This document shows positions 23,620-31,961 of a DNA stretch of 64,000 bases, piece after piece. This DNA is from Streptomyces sp. TLI_171 (lineage in GTDB: Bacteria > Actinomycetota > Actinomycetes > Streptomycetales > Streptomycetaceae). The DNA lies in the NCBI RefSeq assembly GCF_003610255.1, contig NZ_RAPS01000001.1, forward strand, positions 4,464,001 through 4,528,000, in the 5' to 3' direction. The notes under the pieces are model-generated. The model did not search any database. It worked only from the letters and a program-made list of their open reading frames with translations, and was not told where the DNA came from. Numbering within the stretch: the first letter of the stretch is position 1; each line of letters begins with the position of its first letter. A program made the translations under genes and the position numbers.

Positions 23620-24657
23620 GTGAGCAGTAGCGGCCTTATCTACGCGGTCATCGTAGGGGCCTGGGCTGCCTATCTGGTGCCGATGTGGCTCCGCAGGCAG
23701 GACGAGCTCAACGAGTCGCGTCCGACGGAACGCTTCAGTACCGCGATCCGCCTGCTGGCCGGTCGATCGGCCATGGAGCGGCGCGCGGCCCGAGCCCTCG
23801 GCGACCAGATCGCCGACCAGCAGCACCCCGCCGGGGAGGCCCCGGACGGGGTCGTCGCCGACCCCGCCGACCGTCCCACCCGGCCCGCCGGGTGGGACGG
23901 CGCCGAGCCCGAGTCCGAGCCCGAACCCGCGTCCCCGCCCGCGGCGGAGCAGGCGCCGGAGCCCGAACCCGAGCCCGCCGAGACCCGCGAGCAGCGTGCC
24001 CGGGACGAGCGCGCCAGGGAGGAGCGGGCCCGCGACGAGCGCCGCTCCGCCGAGCGGCGGGCCAGACTGCTGGCCCGGCGGCGGCGCATGGTCACCCTGC
24101 TGTTCCTCGCCTTCGCGCTCGGCGCCGTGGTGGCCGCCGTCGCGGGCTTCGCCTTCCTCTGGGTGCCCGCCGTCCCCGGCGTGCTGCTCACCCTGTACAT
24201 CGGCCACCTGCGCCGGCTCGAACGGCAGCGCTACGAGGTCAAGTTCGACCGGGGCAGGGCCGCCCAGGCCGCCGAGCGGCTGCGCGAACGCGAGCGCACC
24301 CGGGCCGCCGAACCGGCGCAGGCCGGGCCGGCCTCCGCCGCCGCGGATCCGGGCGACCCGCACACCACCCGGGCCACCGTCCTCGCCGAGGCCACCGAGC
24401 ACGAGGAGTGGGCCGACGGCGTCCGCGAACGCGCCGCCGCCGGACCGGACTCCTGGCAGCCCGTCCCCGTCCCGCTCCCCACCTACGTCACCGCGCCGGT
24501 CGCCCCCCGCACCAGCCGCGGGCTCGACCTCTCCGCCCCGGGCACCTGGGACTCCGGCCGCCCCGCCACCCCGCTCTTCGACCAGTACGGCGACCACCCC
24601 GGCCAGCAGCCGCCCGCCGCCGACTGGTCCACCCGCCCCCGGGCCGCCAACGAGTGA
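23620..24657 (+). CDS. sepX: SepX-like membrane cell-division protein
   Basis: 345 residues from GTG 23620. It begins with a membrane helix (GLIYAVIVGAWAAYLVPMWLRRQDELNESRPTERFSTAIRLL), then an acidic/Pro-rich segment, a strongly charged Arg/Glu helix (~residues 110-155), and a helical hairpin of two more membrane segments (MVTLLFLAFALGAVVAAVAGFAFLWV PAVPGVLLTLYIGHL), ending in a long cytosolic tail. This build and location match SepX, a membrane protein needed for cross-walls and sporulation septa in Streptomyces, homologous to the corynebacterial Glp receptor. Identification is from memory of the family plus synteny. Confidence 0.8.
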   Translation: MSSSGLIYAVIVGAWAAYLVPMWLRRQDELNESRPTERFSTAIRLLAGRSAMERRAARALGDQIADQQHPAGEAPDGVVADPADRPTRPAGWDGAEPESEPEPASPPAAEQAPEPEPEPAETREQRARDERAREERARDERRSAERRARLLARRRRMVTLLFLAFALGAVVAAVAGFAFLWVPAVPGVLLTLYIGHLRRLERQRYEVKFDRGRAAQAAERLRERERTRAAEPAQAGPASAAADPGDPHTTRATVLAEATEHEEWADGVRERAAAGPDSWQPVPVPLPTYVTAPVAPRTSRGLDLSAPGTWDSGRPATPLFDQYGDHPGQQPPAADWSTRPRAANE

Positions 24658-24772
24658 CCGCCCCGCCCCGAACGCCCCGCAGCCCTGCGCGCCGGGGCGT
24701 TCGGCGTCTCCCGGACCCGCATCGTCCATGGTCATGAGTACCCCGACAGAGGTGATAGAGTTTCTTCTCGTT

Positions 24773-24851
<79 letters not shown>

Positions 24852-24852
24852 C

Positions 24853-24889
24853 GAGATCCCGTCCGATCCATGTGATCGGGCGGGATCTC
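24853..24889. terminator. Stem-loop terminator after tRNA-Ala
   Basis: 16-bp arms (24853-24868 and 24874-24889, one G-U pair) around a 5-base loop, three bases after the tRNA 3' end. From here to 25170 no gene is seen. Confidence 0.85.
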
Positions 24890-25096
24890 TGTGTTGTGCG
24901 GGCCTGTTCGGGGCGCGAGCGAAGCGTTCGTCAGCCCACGGGTGAGGTCGTGGGCGGTGAGCGGCACCGTGTTGAGGTCGTCGTGGTGCGCAACTCCCGG
25001 CAGGTCGCGCGGAGTTCACGGAACCGGGCCGGGGCATGGCCGCCGATGCGGCGGGCGGACGCCCGCTTTGCCCGGATTCGCGAGGTGCCGGGCTGA

Positions 25097-25122
25097 CAAG
25101 TCCGTGCCATGGCAAGGACTTG
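25097..25122. promoter_or_regulatory. 26-bp near-perfect palindrome upstream of subtilase gene
   Basis: Outer arms CAAGTCC (25097-25103) and GGACTTG (25116-25122) flank a central GCCATGGC palindrome (25106-25113); only one symmetric pair of positions mismatches. It ends 48 bp before the subtilase start, a position fit for an operator. It lies in the 281-bp gene-free stretch after the tRNA terminator. Confidence 0.5.
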
Positions 25123-25170
25123 CCCTCGTCGGGCATTCACGGCGGCGTGACCGGCCGATAGACCCATGGC

Positions 25171-28100
25171 ATGTTCTCGCCTTCACACTCTTCCGCCTTC
25201 CGTCGCAGGCGCTGGCGGCTGATCTCGGCCGCCACCGCGGTGCCGCTACTGGCATCGGGACTCGCCGTTCTGCAAACGCCCGCACAAGCCGCTCCGGGCA
25301 GGCCCACCGTTCCCTCCAAGGCTTCGGGGACCCACCGGGTCACCCTGGTCACCGGCGATGTCGTCACGGTCACCACGATGGCCGACGGCAAGCAGACCGC
25401 CGACGTCGACCGGCCGGACAGCGCCGTCGGCGGGGTGAAGATCCAGGAGGTCAACGGTGACCTGTTCGTCGTCCCGGACGAGGCGGCGCCGCTGCTGGGC
25501 GCCGGCAAGCTGGACCGGCGGCTGTTCAACGTCAGCGACCTGATCGAGATGGGTTACGACGACGCGAAGTCGGCCACGGTGCCGCTGATCGCGACGTACG
25601 CCCCGTCGAAGTCCCGGTCGGCCGTCGAGCCCGCGGCGCCGCGGGGCAGCAAGCTGACCCGCGACCTCAAGAGCATCCGCGGCGCCGCGCTCAGCACCGA
25701 GAAGCGGGAGGCCCGCACCTTCTGGAACACCGTCGCGCCGCGGGGCAGCGCGACGTTGGGCGCGGACGTGGCGAAGCTGTGGCTCGACGGGCGGGTGAAG
25801 GCCAGTCTGAAGGAGAGCGTGCCGCTGATCGGCGCGCCCGAGGCCTGGGCGGCCGGGTACACCGGCAAGGGCGTCAAGGTCGCGCTGCTCGACACCGGCG
25901 TCGACGTCAACCACCCCGACTTCGCCGGTCGGATCGACGGCACGGTCAGCTTCGTGCCGGGAGAGGCCTTCTCCGACCTCAACGGGCACGGCACGCACGT
26001 GGCGAGCACGATCGTCGGCTCGGGTGCGGCCTCCGGCGGTGACTACAAGGGCGTCGCCCCCGACGCCGACCTGATCGTCGGCAAGGTGCTCGGCGGCGCG
26101 GAGGGCTACGGCCAGGACTCCTGGGTCATGGCCGGCATGCAGTGGGCCGCCGAGTCCGGTGCGGACGTGGTCAACATGAGCCTCGGCGACACCTACCCGA
26201 CGGACGGCAGCGACCCGCTGTCGCAGACGGTCGACGCGCTGTCCGCGCAGTACGGCACGCTGTTCGTCATCGCCGCCGGGAACGCCGGTCCGGAGAGCAT
26301 CTCCTCCCCGGGGGCGGCCGCCTCGGCGCTGACCGTGGCCGCCACCGACAAGCAGGACCGGCTCGCGTCCTTCTCCAGTACCGGCCCGCTGGCCTACTCC
26401 GGCGGCATGAAGCCGGACATCGCGGCGCCCGGCGTGGACATCACCGCGGCCCGCTCCCAGCAGATGACCGACGGCGGCGAGGGTCTCTACCGCACCATCA
26501 GCGGCACCTCGATGGCCACCCCGCACGTGGCCGGCGCGGCGGCCGTCCTGGCCCAGCAGCACCCGGAGTGGACGGGCGCGCAGCTCAAGGAACACCTGAT
26601 GAGCACCGCGAAGGGTCTCGACGGCGGGTACTCGCCGTACGAGGTCGGAACCGGCCGTGTCGACGTGGCCGCCGCCGTGCGCAGCACGGTCCGCGGCACC
26701 GGATCGCTCTTCTTCGGCAACTACACCTGGCCGCACGAGCCGAGCGACGTCGCCGTCACGAAGGACCTGACCCTCACCAACTCCGGTTCCGACGACGTCA
26801 CGCTGGACCTGACCCTGACCAACGACGACGGCACGTTCGCGCTGGGCGCCGCCTCCGTGACCGTCCCGGCGGGCGGCACCGCCGCCGTTCCGGTGACGGG
26901 TGACTCGCGAAACGTTTCACCGGGCCGGCACGTCGGCTACGTCATAGCCACCGACGCGGCCACGGGGAAGCCGATGACCCGCACCTCCGTGGCGCTCGTC
27001 AAGGAGGAGGAGCGCTACGACCTGACCATCAAGCTGGTGGGCCGGGACGGCAAGCCGGCCGCCGGGCAGGTCGCGATCAACCTGGCCGGCGACCTCTGGC
27101 CGTGGTCCGTCCACGTCGACGGCTCGACCACCATGCGCATGGCGCCGGGCCTGTACACCGTCGCGGCGTACCTCGACGTGACCGGCGAGCAGGCGGACCG
27201 CTCGGGCCTGGCCGTGCTGGTCGATCCGGAGACCGTGGTCAAGGACGGCTCCGCGGACGTGGTGCTCGACGCGAGCAAGGCGCGCCTGCTGCAGACCGAG
27301 GCGCCGCAGCGCACCGCGGACCGCCAGCGCAAGGTCGACTTCAACGTCCACTACAAGGGCCTCGACCCGTTCATGGACTACCGCAGCGCATACGTGCTGC
27401 CGGCCTCCTACGACGACGTCTACGTCGCGCCGACGGAGCCGATGACGCAGGGCGAGTTCATGCTGGTCACCCGCTGGCGCAAGGGTGAGCCGCCGCTCAG
27501 TCTGAGCACGCCGGGCGACCGCCTCCGCTTCGAGACGCTGGTGCAGGCGGGCAGCGGCCTGGGCACCGGCACGGACACGCTGAACGCCGTCTACGCGGGC
27601 AGCGGCGCGGCTGCGGAGTACGCGAAGGTCAAGGCCAAGGGCAGGCTCGTCGTCGTCGAGCGCAGCGACGAGGTCTCGCCGCAGGAGCGCGCCGAGGCCG
27701 CGGCCGCGGCCGGCGCGAAGGCGCTGATCGTGGTCAACGACGGGGTGGGCGCCCTGATGGAGTACGTCGGCGAGTCGACCGTCCCGGTCGCCTCCGTGCA
27801 CCGCGACGCGGGCAAGAGCCTCATCGCCCTGGCCAGGGCCGGCCACCTCATGCTCACCGTGAAGCAGACCGAGTACACACCCTTCGTCTACGACCTGACC
27901 CGGGACTACCCCGGCCTGATGCCGGACCGGCCCCTGCTCTACAAGCCGACCGACGGTGACCTCGCCCGGATCGACGCCCGCTACTACTCGGCCACCGACG
28001 GCGGGGTGGCGGAAGGCTACCGGTCCGACTTCACCCTCAGCCCGTCGTTCAACTTCCCGGATCGCGAGTGGCATCCGGGCACCCGCACCGAATGGGTGAC

Positions 28101-28905
28101 CCCGGGCCAGGTCTGGAGGGAGTTCCACGCGCAGGGCGTCGACGGGAACTCGCCGTGGGTGATGGTGTCGGGCGACAACACCTATGCCAAGGGCAGCGCC
28201 ACCCGCCTGGACTGGTTCGCCCCGGCGATCCGGCCCGGCCAGGGCGAGTCCTTCGGCGTGTACAACTCCCGCTGGCAGAACTACATGACCTGGAACGTGC
28301 AGGCGTGGGCCTCCGCCAGCGACAACATGCGGCTGGGCGGCTTCCTGCAATGGGGTGAGACACCGACCCACCTTCAGGTCTTCCAGGGCGACACGCTGAT
28401 CCACGACAACCCGAACAGCACGGACATGCAGTGGATCGAGGTGCCGGCGGGCAACCTGCCCTACCGAGCCGTCCTCGACGCGGAACGGCCCGGTGAGGTC
28501 TACCGCTTGTCGACGCGCACCCACACCGAGTGGACCTTCATGTCCGACACCGTCGACTCGGACGACTTCCGGCCGTTCTCGGTCCTGAACCTGAACTACA
28601 AGCTGGAGTCGGACCTGCACGGCGACGTCAAGGCGAACGCGACTCAGCAGATCGCGCTCAAGCCGGTCTCCATGGACCTCGGCACCGTGCCGGGCACCGT
28701 CACCGCGGTGAAGCTGGACGTCTCGTACGACGACGGCGCCACCTGGCAGAAAGTGGCCCTGACCAAGGGCGCCGACGGCTACTGGCAGGGTTCGTTCAGG
28801 ACGGCAAAGAAGCCCGGCGGCTTCCTCTCCGTCCGTGCGAACGCCGAGACGGACAGCGGCTTCGGCGTGAAGAACGAGATCATCCGGGCGTACGGCCTGC
28901 GATGA
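25171..28905 (+). CDS. Large secreted S8 (subtilisin-like) serine protease
   Basis: 1244 residues. Signal peptide residues 1-40 (RRRRWRL, hydrophobic core, AQA cleavage). A prodomain-like region (THRVTLVTGDVVTVTTMADG) runs to about 215. The S8 catalytic domain has Asp241 (LLDTGVDVNHPDF), His273 (NGHGTHVAST), oxyanion Asn371 (AAGNAGP) and Ser447 (GTSMATPHVAG). A PA-like insert is not within the catalytic domain but follows at ~residues 815-900 (GRLVVVERSDEVSPQERAEAAAAAGAKALIVVNDG), after beta-rich domains from ~520. It likely degrades extracellular protein. Followed by a terminator, then a regulator gene. Confidence 0.93.
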   Translation: MFSPSHSSAFRRRRWRLISAATAVPLLASGLAVLQTPAQAAPGRPTVPSKASGTHRVTLVTGDVVTVTTMADGKQTADVDRPDSAVGGVKIQEVNGDLFVVPDEAAPLLGAGKLDRRLFNVSDLIEMGYDDAKSATVPLIATYAPSKSRSAVEPAAPRGSKLTRDLKSIRGAALSTEKREARTFWNTVAPRGSATLGADVAKLWLDGRVKASLKESVPLIGAPEAWAAGYTGKGVKVALLDTGVDVNHPDFAGRIDGTVSFVPGEAFSDLNGHGTHVASTIVGSGAASGGDYKGVAPDADLIVGKVLGGAEGYGQDSWVMAGMQWAAESGADVVNMSLGDTYPTDGSDPLSQTVDALSAQYGTLFVIAAGNAGPESISSPGAAASALTVAATDKQDRLASFSSTGPLAYSGGMKPDIAAPGVDITAARSQQMTDGGEGLYRTISGTSMATPHVAGAAAVLAQQHPEWTGAQLKEHLMSTAKGLDGGYSPYEVGTGRVDVAAAVRSTVRGTGSLFFGNYTWPHEPSDVAVTKDLTLTNSGSDDVTLDLTLTNDDGTFALGAASVTVPAGGTAAVPVTGDSRNVSPGRHVGYVIATDAATGKPMTRTSVALVKEEERYDLTIKLVGRDGKPAAGQVAINLAGDLWPWSVHVDGSTTMRMAPGLYTVAAYLDVTGEQADRSGLAVLVDPETVVKDGSADVVLDASKARLLQTEAPQRTADRQRKVDFNVHYKGLDPFMDYRSAYVLPASYDDVYVAPTEPMTQGEFMLVTRWRKGEPPLSLSTPGDRLRFETLVQAGSGLGTGTDTLNAVYAGSGAAAEYAKVKAKGRLVVVERSDEVSPQERAEAAAAAGAKALIVVNDGVGALMEYVGESTVPVASVHRDAGKSLIALARAGHLMLTVKQTEYTPFVYDLTRDYPGLMPDRPLLYKPTDGDLARIDARYYSATDGGVAEGYRSDFTLSPSFNFPDREWHPGTRTEWVTPGQVWREFHAQGVDGNSPWVMVSGDNTYAKGSATRLDWFAPAIRPGQGESFGVYNSRWQNYMTWNVQAWASASDNMRLGGFLQWGETPTHLQVFQGDTLIHDNPNSTDMQWIEVPAGNLPYRAVLDAERPGEVYRLSTRTHTEWTFMSDTVDSDDFRPFSVLNLNYKLESDLHGDVKANATQQIALKPVSMDLGTVPGTVTAVKLDVSYDDGATWQKVALTKGADGYWQGSFRTAKKPGGFLSVRANAETDSGFGVKNEIIRAYGLR

Positions 28906-28916
28906 ACCGCACTGTC

Positions 28917-28946
28917 GGGCCCCGGGGAGGCGACTCCCCGGGGCCC
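28917..28946. terminator. Stem-loop after subtilase gene
   Basis: 13-bp perfect arms (28917-28929 and 28934-28946), tetraloop GCGA, followed by TT. Confidence 0.8.
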
Positions 28947-29042
28947 TTCCCGCCGCACCTGCTCCCAGCAGGGACTGTTCAGGGTCTGCCGCCATGGCAC
29001 ATACTCTCCCCGCTGCGGCAAGCGGAAGAGAGTCGGTCGCCG

Positions 29043-30035
29043 ATGCTGGATGTTCTGGGCCTCGAAGCCGATGACGAGCGCGTCTACCGGGCGCTCCTCG
29101 GCCGGCCGAACTCCACCGCGGTGTCGCTGTCGGATCTGCTCGTTCTCGCACCGGCCCGCGTGGACCGGGCACTGTCCCGCCTGGTGGGGTGGGGACTGGT
29201 GACCAGGTCGACGGACCAGCGGTTCACCGCCGCGCCGCCGGCGATGGCGCTCGGCGCCCTCATCGGCCAGCGCCGAGACGGACTGCGCATGGCCGAGCAC
29301 GCACTGGCGGCCTTCGCCGAGGAACACCGGGCGGCGATGACCGGGAGCAGCATCAGCGATCTGATCGAGGTGGTCACCGGCGTCGACGCCATCCGCCATC
29401 GCTTCCTCCAGGTGCAGCAGGCAGCCCGCACGGAGGTCCGCACGTTCATCACCGCACCGTTCGTCGCCCTGCCGCCCGAGGAGAACACGGCCGAGCCCAT
29501 CGCCATCGGGCGCGGCGTGCAGTTCCGGGCGGTACTGGACCGGGCCGTGCTGGCGGAGCCCGGCATCATCGACGACGCGATCGATTCACTGCGCAACGGC
29601 GTGCAGTTGCGCGTCGCCGACCGGCTGCCGATGAAGCTCGTACTGGCCGACGCCGACCTCGGCCTGGTCCCGCTCGCGGTCACACCGGACGGAGAGCCCG
29701 GCGCCGTGCTGTTGCACCGCAGCGGCCTGCTGGACGCGATGGACGCGCTGTTCGAGACGGTGTGGCAGACCGCCCACCCGCTGGAGCTGTCGGCCACCGG
29801 CGGCGAAGCCGAGACCACCGTCGAGCTCGGCGCGGACGGCCCGACCGACCTCGACCGGAAGATCCTCGCGCTCCTGCTGGCCGGCCTGACCGACCCGACG
29901 GCCGCGACACAGCTCGGTCTCTCACCGCGCACGCTGCACCGACGCCTGCGCCACCTCATGGACACGGCCGGAGTGCGGACCCGGATGCAGCTCGGTGGTT
30001 ACGCCGTCCGACACGGCTGGGTGAAGCCGCACTGA
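29043..30035 (+). CDS. TrmB/LuxR-type transcriptional regulator
   Basis: 330 residues, same architecture as the proteins at 4743-5753 and 58522-59580: N-terminal winged-helix-like part (LDVLGLEADDERVYRALLGRPNSTAVSLSDLLVLAPARVDRALSRLVGWGLVTR), central region with VQFRAVLDRAVLAEPGIIDDAIDSL, and a C-terminal LuxR-like HTH (LDRKILALLLAGLTDPTAATQLGLSPRTLHRRLRHLMDTAGVRTR). The start ATG follows GGAAGAGAG at long spacing. It follows the subtilase gene and may control it, for instance through the palindrome at 25097-25122; this is inference from position only. Confidence 0.8.
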   Translation: MLDVLGLEADDERVYRALLGRPNSTAVSLSDLLVLAPARVDRALSRLVGWGLVTRSTDQRFTAAPPAMALGALIGQRRDGLRMAEHALAAFAEEHRAAMTGSSISDLIEVVTGVDAIRHRFLQVQQAARTEVRTFITAPFVALPPEENTAEPIAIGRGVQFRAVLDRAVLAEPGIIDDAIDSLRNGVQLRVADRLPMKLVLADADLGLVPLAVTPDGEPGAVLLHRSGLLDAMDALFETVWQTAHPLELSATGGEAETTVELGADGPTDLDRKILALLLAGLTDPTAATQLGLSPRTLHRRLRHLMDTAGVRTRMQLGGYAVRHGWVKPH

Positions 30036-30139
30036 AGGCCCGACGACGGCCCGGACCAGCTGACCGGCACCGCGTCGACCGTCGGCCCCACTCCCCGGTT
30101 CCGTCGGCACGGCGGTGCTCGGAACCCTCCCCTCGCCCG

Positions 30140-30345
30140 CCTCCGCTGCCGACCGGCGTACCCTGCACCTCTGCCGGTCGACGGCGTGCCCGGGCGCGCC
30201 GCCACCGGCAACGACACCGGCGCCCTCCGCCTCGTCGACCGGGACCTGACGGACCTGCAGGGCCGCACGGCCCAGCTCCAGGTCCGCGACGACGCCACCG
30301 GCCGTCGGGGCACCTGATGGTCGACCGGATCGTTCTCAGCGACCG
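30140..30345 (+). pseudogene. Decayed C-terminal fragment of a GH32 levanase-type protein
   Basis: This part of the 357-bp gap between the regulator and the kinase still encodes, in one frame from 30177, VDGVPGRAATGNDTGALRLVDRDLTDLQGRTAQLQVRDDATGRRG, and after a one-base shift at the G-run near 30307-30310, GHLMVDRIVLSDRP. These match my recollection of the end of secreted GH32 fructan hydrolases (TGND...DLxGRxAxLQVxDxxTGGWGHLxVDxIxxSDRP). A second shift seems to lie just before 30177. There is no start codon or catalytic domain, so it is a remnant. The intact fructokinase-like gene downstream fits a former fructan-use operon. Confidence 0.6.
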
Positions 30346-30392
30346 ACCCGACCGCCGTCACCCGTCCGTCCGACCCAGGAGCAGCCGAGCCC

Positions 30393-31286
30393 ATGGCCGA
30401 GCCCACCACCGCAGACGTCGACTTCCTCGTCATCGGCGAGTGCGTCGCCGACATCGTCCGCACCCCGGGCCGTCCGGACCGGCCGCACGCCGGCGGCAGC
30501 CCCGCCAACGTCGCGTACGGGCTCGCGCTCCTGGGCCGGCGCACCGCCCTGCTCACCCAGCTCGGCGACGACCCCTACGGCATGCTGATCCGCAGTCACC
30601 TGGAGAGCGGCGGCGTCGACGTCCGCACGGACGGCCGAACGGTCTCCACCCCCACGGCGATCGTCACCCTCGACGCCGAGGGCCGGGCCTCCTACGAGTT
30701 CGCGATCGACTGGAGCCTCGCGCCGGTCGCGCTGCCGCGCGCCCGGCACGTCCACCTCGGCTCGCTGGCCTCGGTGCAGGAACCGGGCGCGGCCGTCGCC
30801 CGCCGGCTGCTCCGGGAGGCCCGCACCGCCGGGTCCACCGTGTCCTACGACCCCAACGTCCGCCCCGCCCTGTTCGGCGACCGCCTGTCCGGGGTCGCCG
30901 CCGTCGAGCACTGCGTGGCCCTCAGCGACCTGGTGAAGGCCAGCGACGAGGACCTCGCCTGGCTCTACCCCGGCATCCCCGTCCGGGACAGCGCCGCCCG
31001 CTGGCTCACCCTCGGCCCCGCCGCCGTCGTCGTGACCCGGGGCGGCGACGGCGCGTTCGCGCTCACCGCCACCGGCGAGACCACCGTGCTCGCCCCCACC
31101 ACCGCCGTGGTCGACACCGTCGGCGCCGGAGACTCCTTCATGTCCGCGCTGCTGGCGACCCTCGACGGCCCCGACACCCTCCCCGCGGCCCTCCGCACCG
31201 CCGCCACCGCCGCCGCCGTCACCGTCTCCCGGGCCGGCGCCAACCCGCCGACCGCCCGCGAACTCGCCGCCGCCCGGCGCCCGTGA
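30393..31286 (+). CDS. PfkB-family carbohydrate kinase, probable fructokinase
   Basis: 297 residues. Starts with LVIGECVADIVRTPG; sugar-binding GGSPANVAYGLALLGRRTALLTQLGDDPYG; ATP-binding/catalytic DTVGAGDSFMSALLA near residue 245. PfkB kinases phosphorylate sugars or nucleosides; the closest appearance is fructokinase, which makes fructose-6-phosphate. The decayed GH32 (levanase/sucrase-like) fragment directly upstream supports fructose as substrate. It is probably now transcribed without its hydrolase partner. Confidence 0.85.
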   Translation: MAEPTTADVDFLVIGECVADIVRTPGRPDRPHAGGSPANVAYGLALLGRRTALLTQLGDDPYGMLIRSHLESGGVDVRTDGRTVSTPTAIVTLDAEGRASYEFAIDWSLAPVALPRARHVHLGSLASVQEPGAAVARRLLREARTAGSTVSYDPNVRPALFGDRLSGVAAVEHCVALSDLVKASDEDLAWLYPGIPVRDSAARWLTLGPAAVVVTRGGDGAFALTATGETTVLAPTTAVVDTVGAGDSFMSALLATLDGPDTLPAALRTAATAAAVTVSRAGANPPTARELAAARRP

Positions 31287-31303
31287 TCGGGCACGATCGG
31301 GGG

Positions 31304-31915
31304 ATGGCAGACATGCGGGCGTTCCGGGACGCGGTGATCAGGCGGGCAGCGGGAGGACCCGGTGCGACCGGGCCGGTGCCCGGGGACGGGGTGCGGGCGG
31401 CGGTGCTGGTGGAGGGGCCGAGCGACGTGGCGGCCGTGGAGGCGCTGGCGGCCCGTCAGGGGCGGGACCTGGCGGCCGAGGGGGTGTGCGTGGTGCCGAT
31501 GGGCGGGGCGATGAGCGTGGCGCGGTTCGCCGAGCTGTTGGGGCCGGCCGGATCCGGGGTGCGCCTCGGCGGCCTCTGCGATGCCAACGAACAGGGCTTC
31601 TACGAGCGGGGGCTGGCGCGCGCCGGGGTGCCCTGGGAGGGGTTCTTCGTGTGCCGGGCGGACCTGGAGGACGAGCTGGTCCGGGCGCTCGGGGTGCCGC
31701 GGGTGGTGGAACTCCTGCGGGAGGAGGGGGACCTGACGGCGTGGGAGACCTTCGGCCGTCAGCCGGCGCAGCGCGGGCGGCCGGCGGAGCAGCGGATGCG
31801 GCGGTTCCTCGGGACGAAGAAAGGGCGGAAGATCCGCTACGGGCGGCTGCTGGCGGAGGCCCTGGAGCCGGAGCAGGCGCCCGCGCCGCTGGACGGTCTG
31901 CTCCGGTACCTGTGA
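31304..31915 (+). CDS. Stand-alone TOPRIM-domain protein (OLD-nuclease type)
   Basis: 203 residues. TOPRIM features: RAAVLVEGPSDVAAVEALAARQG near residues 30-55 with the conserved Glu, and GGLCDANEQGFYERGL near 110, followed by CRADLEDELVRALG. OLD-type TOPRIM domains hydrolyse DNA phosphodiester bonds with divalent metal, usually fused to an ABC ATPase; here the ATPase part is missing. It begins 17 bp after the kinase gene. Function in the cell is unknown; a DNA repair or phage defence link is only suggested by the domain. Confidence 0.75.
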   Translation: MADMRAFRDAVIRRAAGGPGATGPVPGDGVRAAVLVEGPSDVAAVEALAARQGRDLAAEGVCVVPMGGAMSVARFAELLGPAGSGVRLGGLCDANEQGFYERGLARAGVPWEGFFVCRADLEDELVRALGVPRVVELLREEGDLTAWETFGRQPAQRGRPAEQRMRRFLGTKKGRKIRYGRLLAEALEPEQAPAPLDGLLRYL

Positions 31916-31922
31916 AGCACGC

Positions 31923-31952
31923 AGGCCCCGCCCGGGGAGTCGGGCGGGGCCT
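31923..31952. terminator. Bidirectional stem-loop terminator
   Basis: 12-bp perfect arms (31923-31934 and 31941-31952), 6-base loop, between convergent genes. Confidence 0.8.
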
Positions 31953-31961
31953 CCGTGGGCT

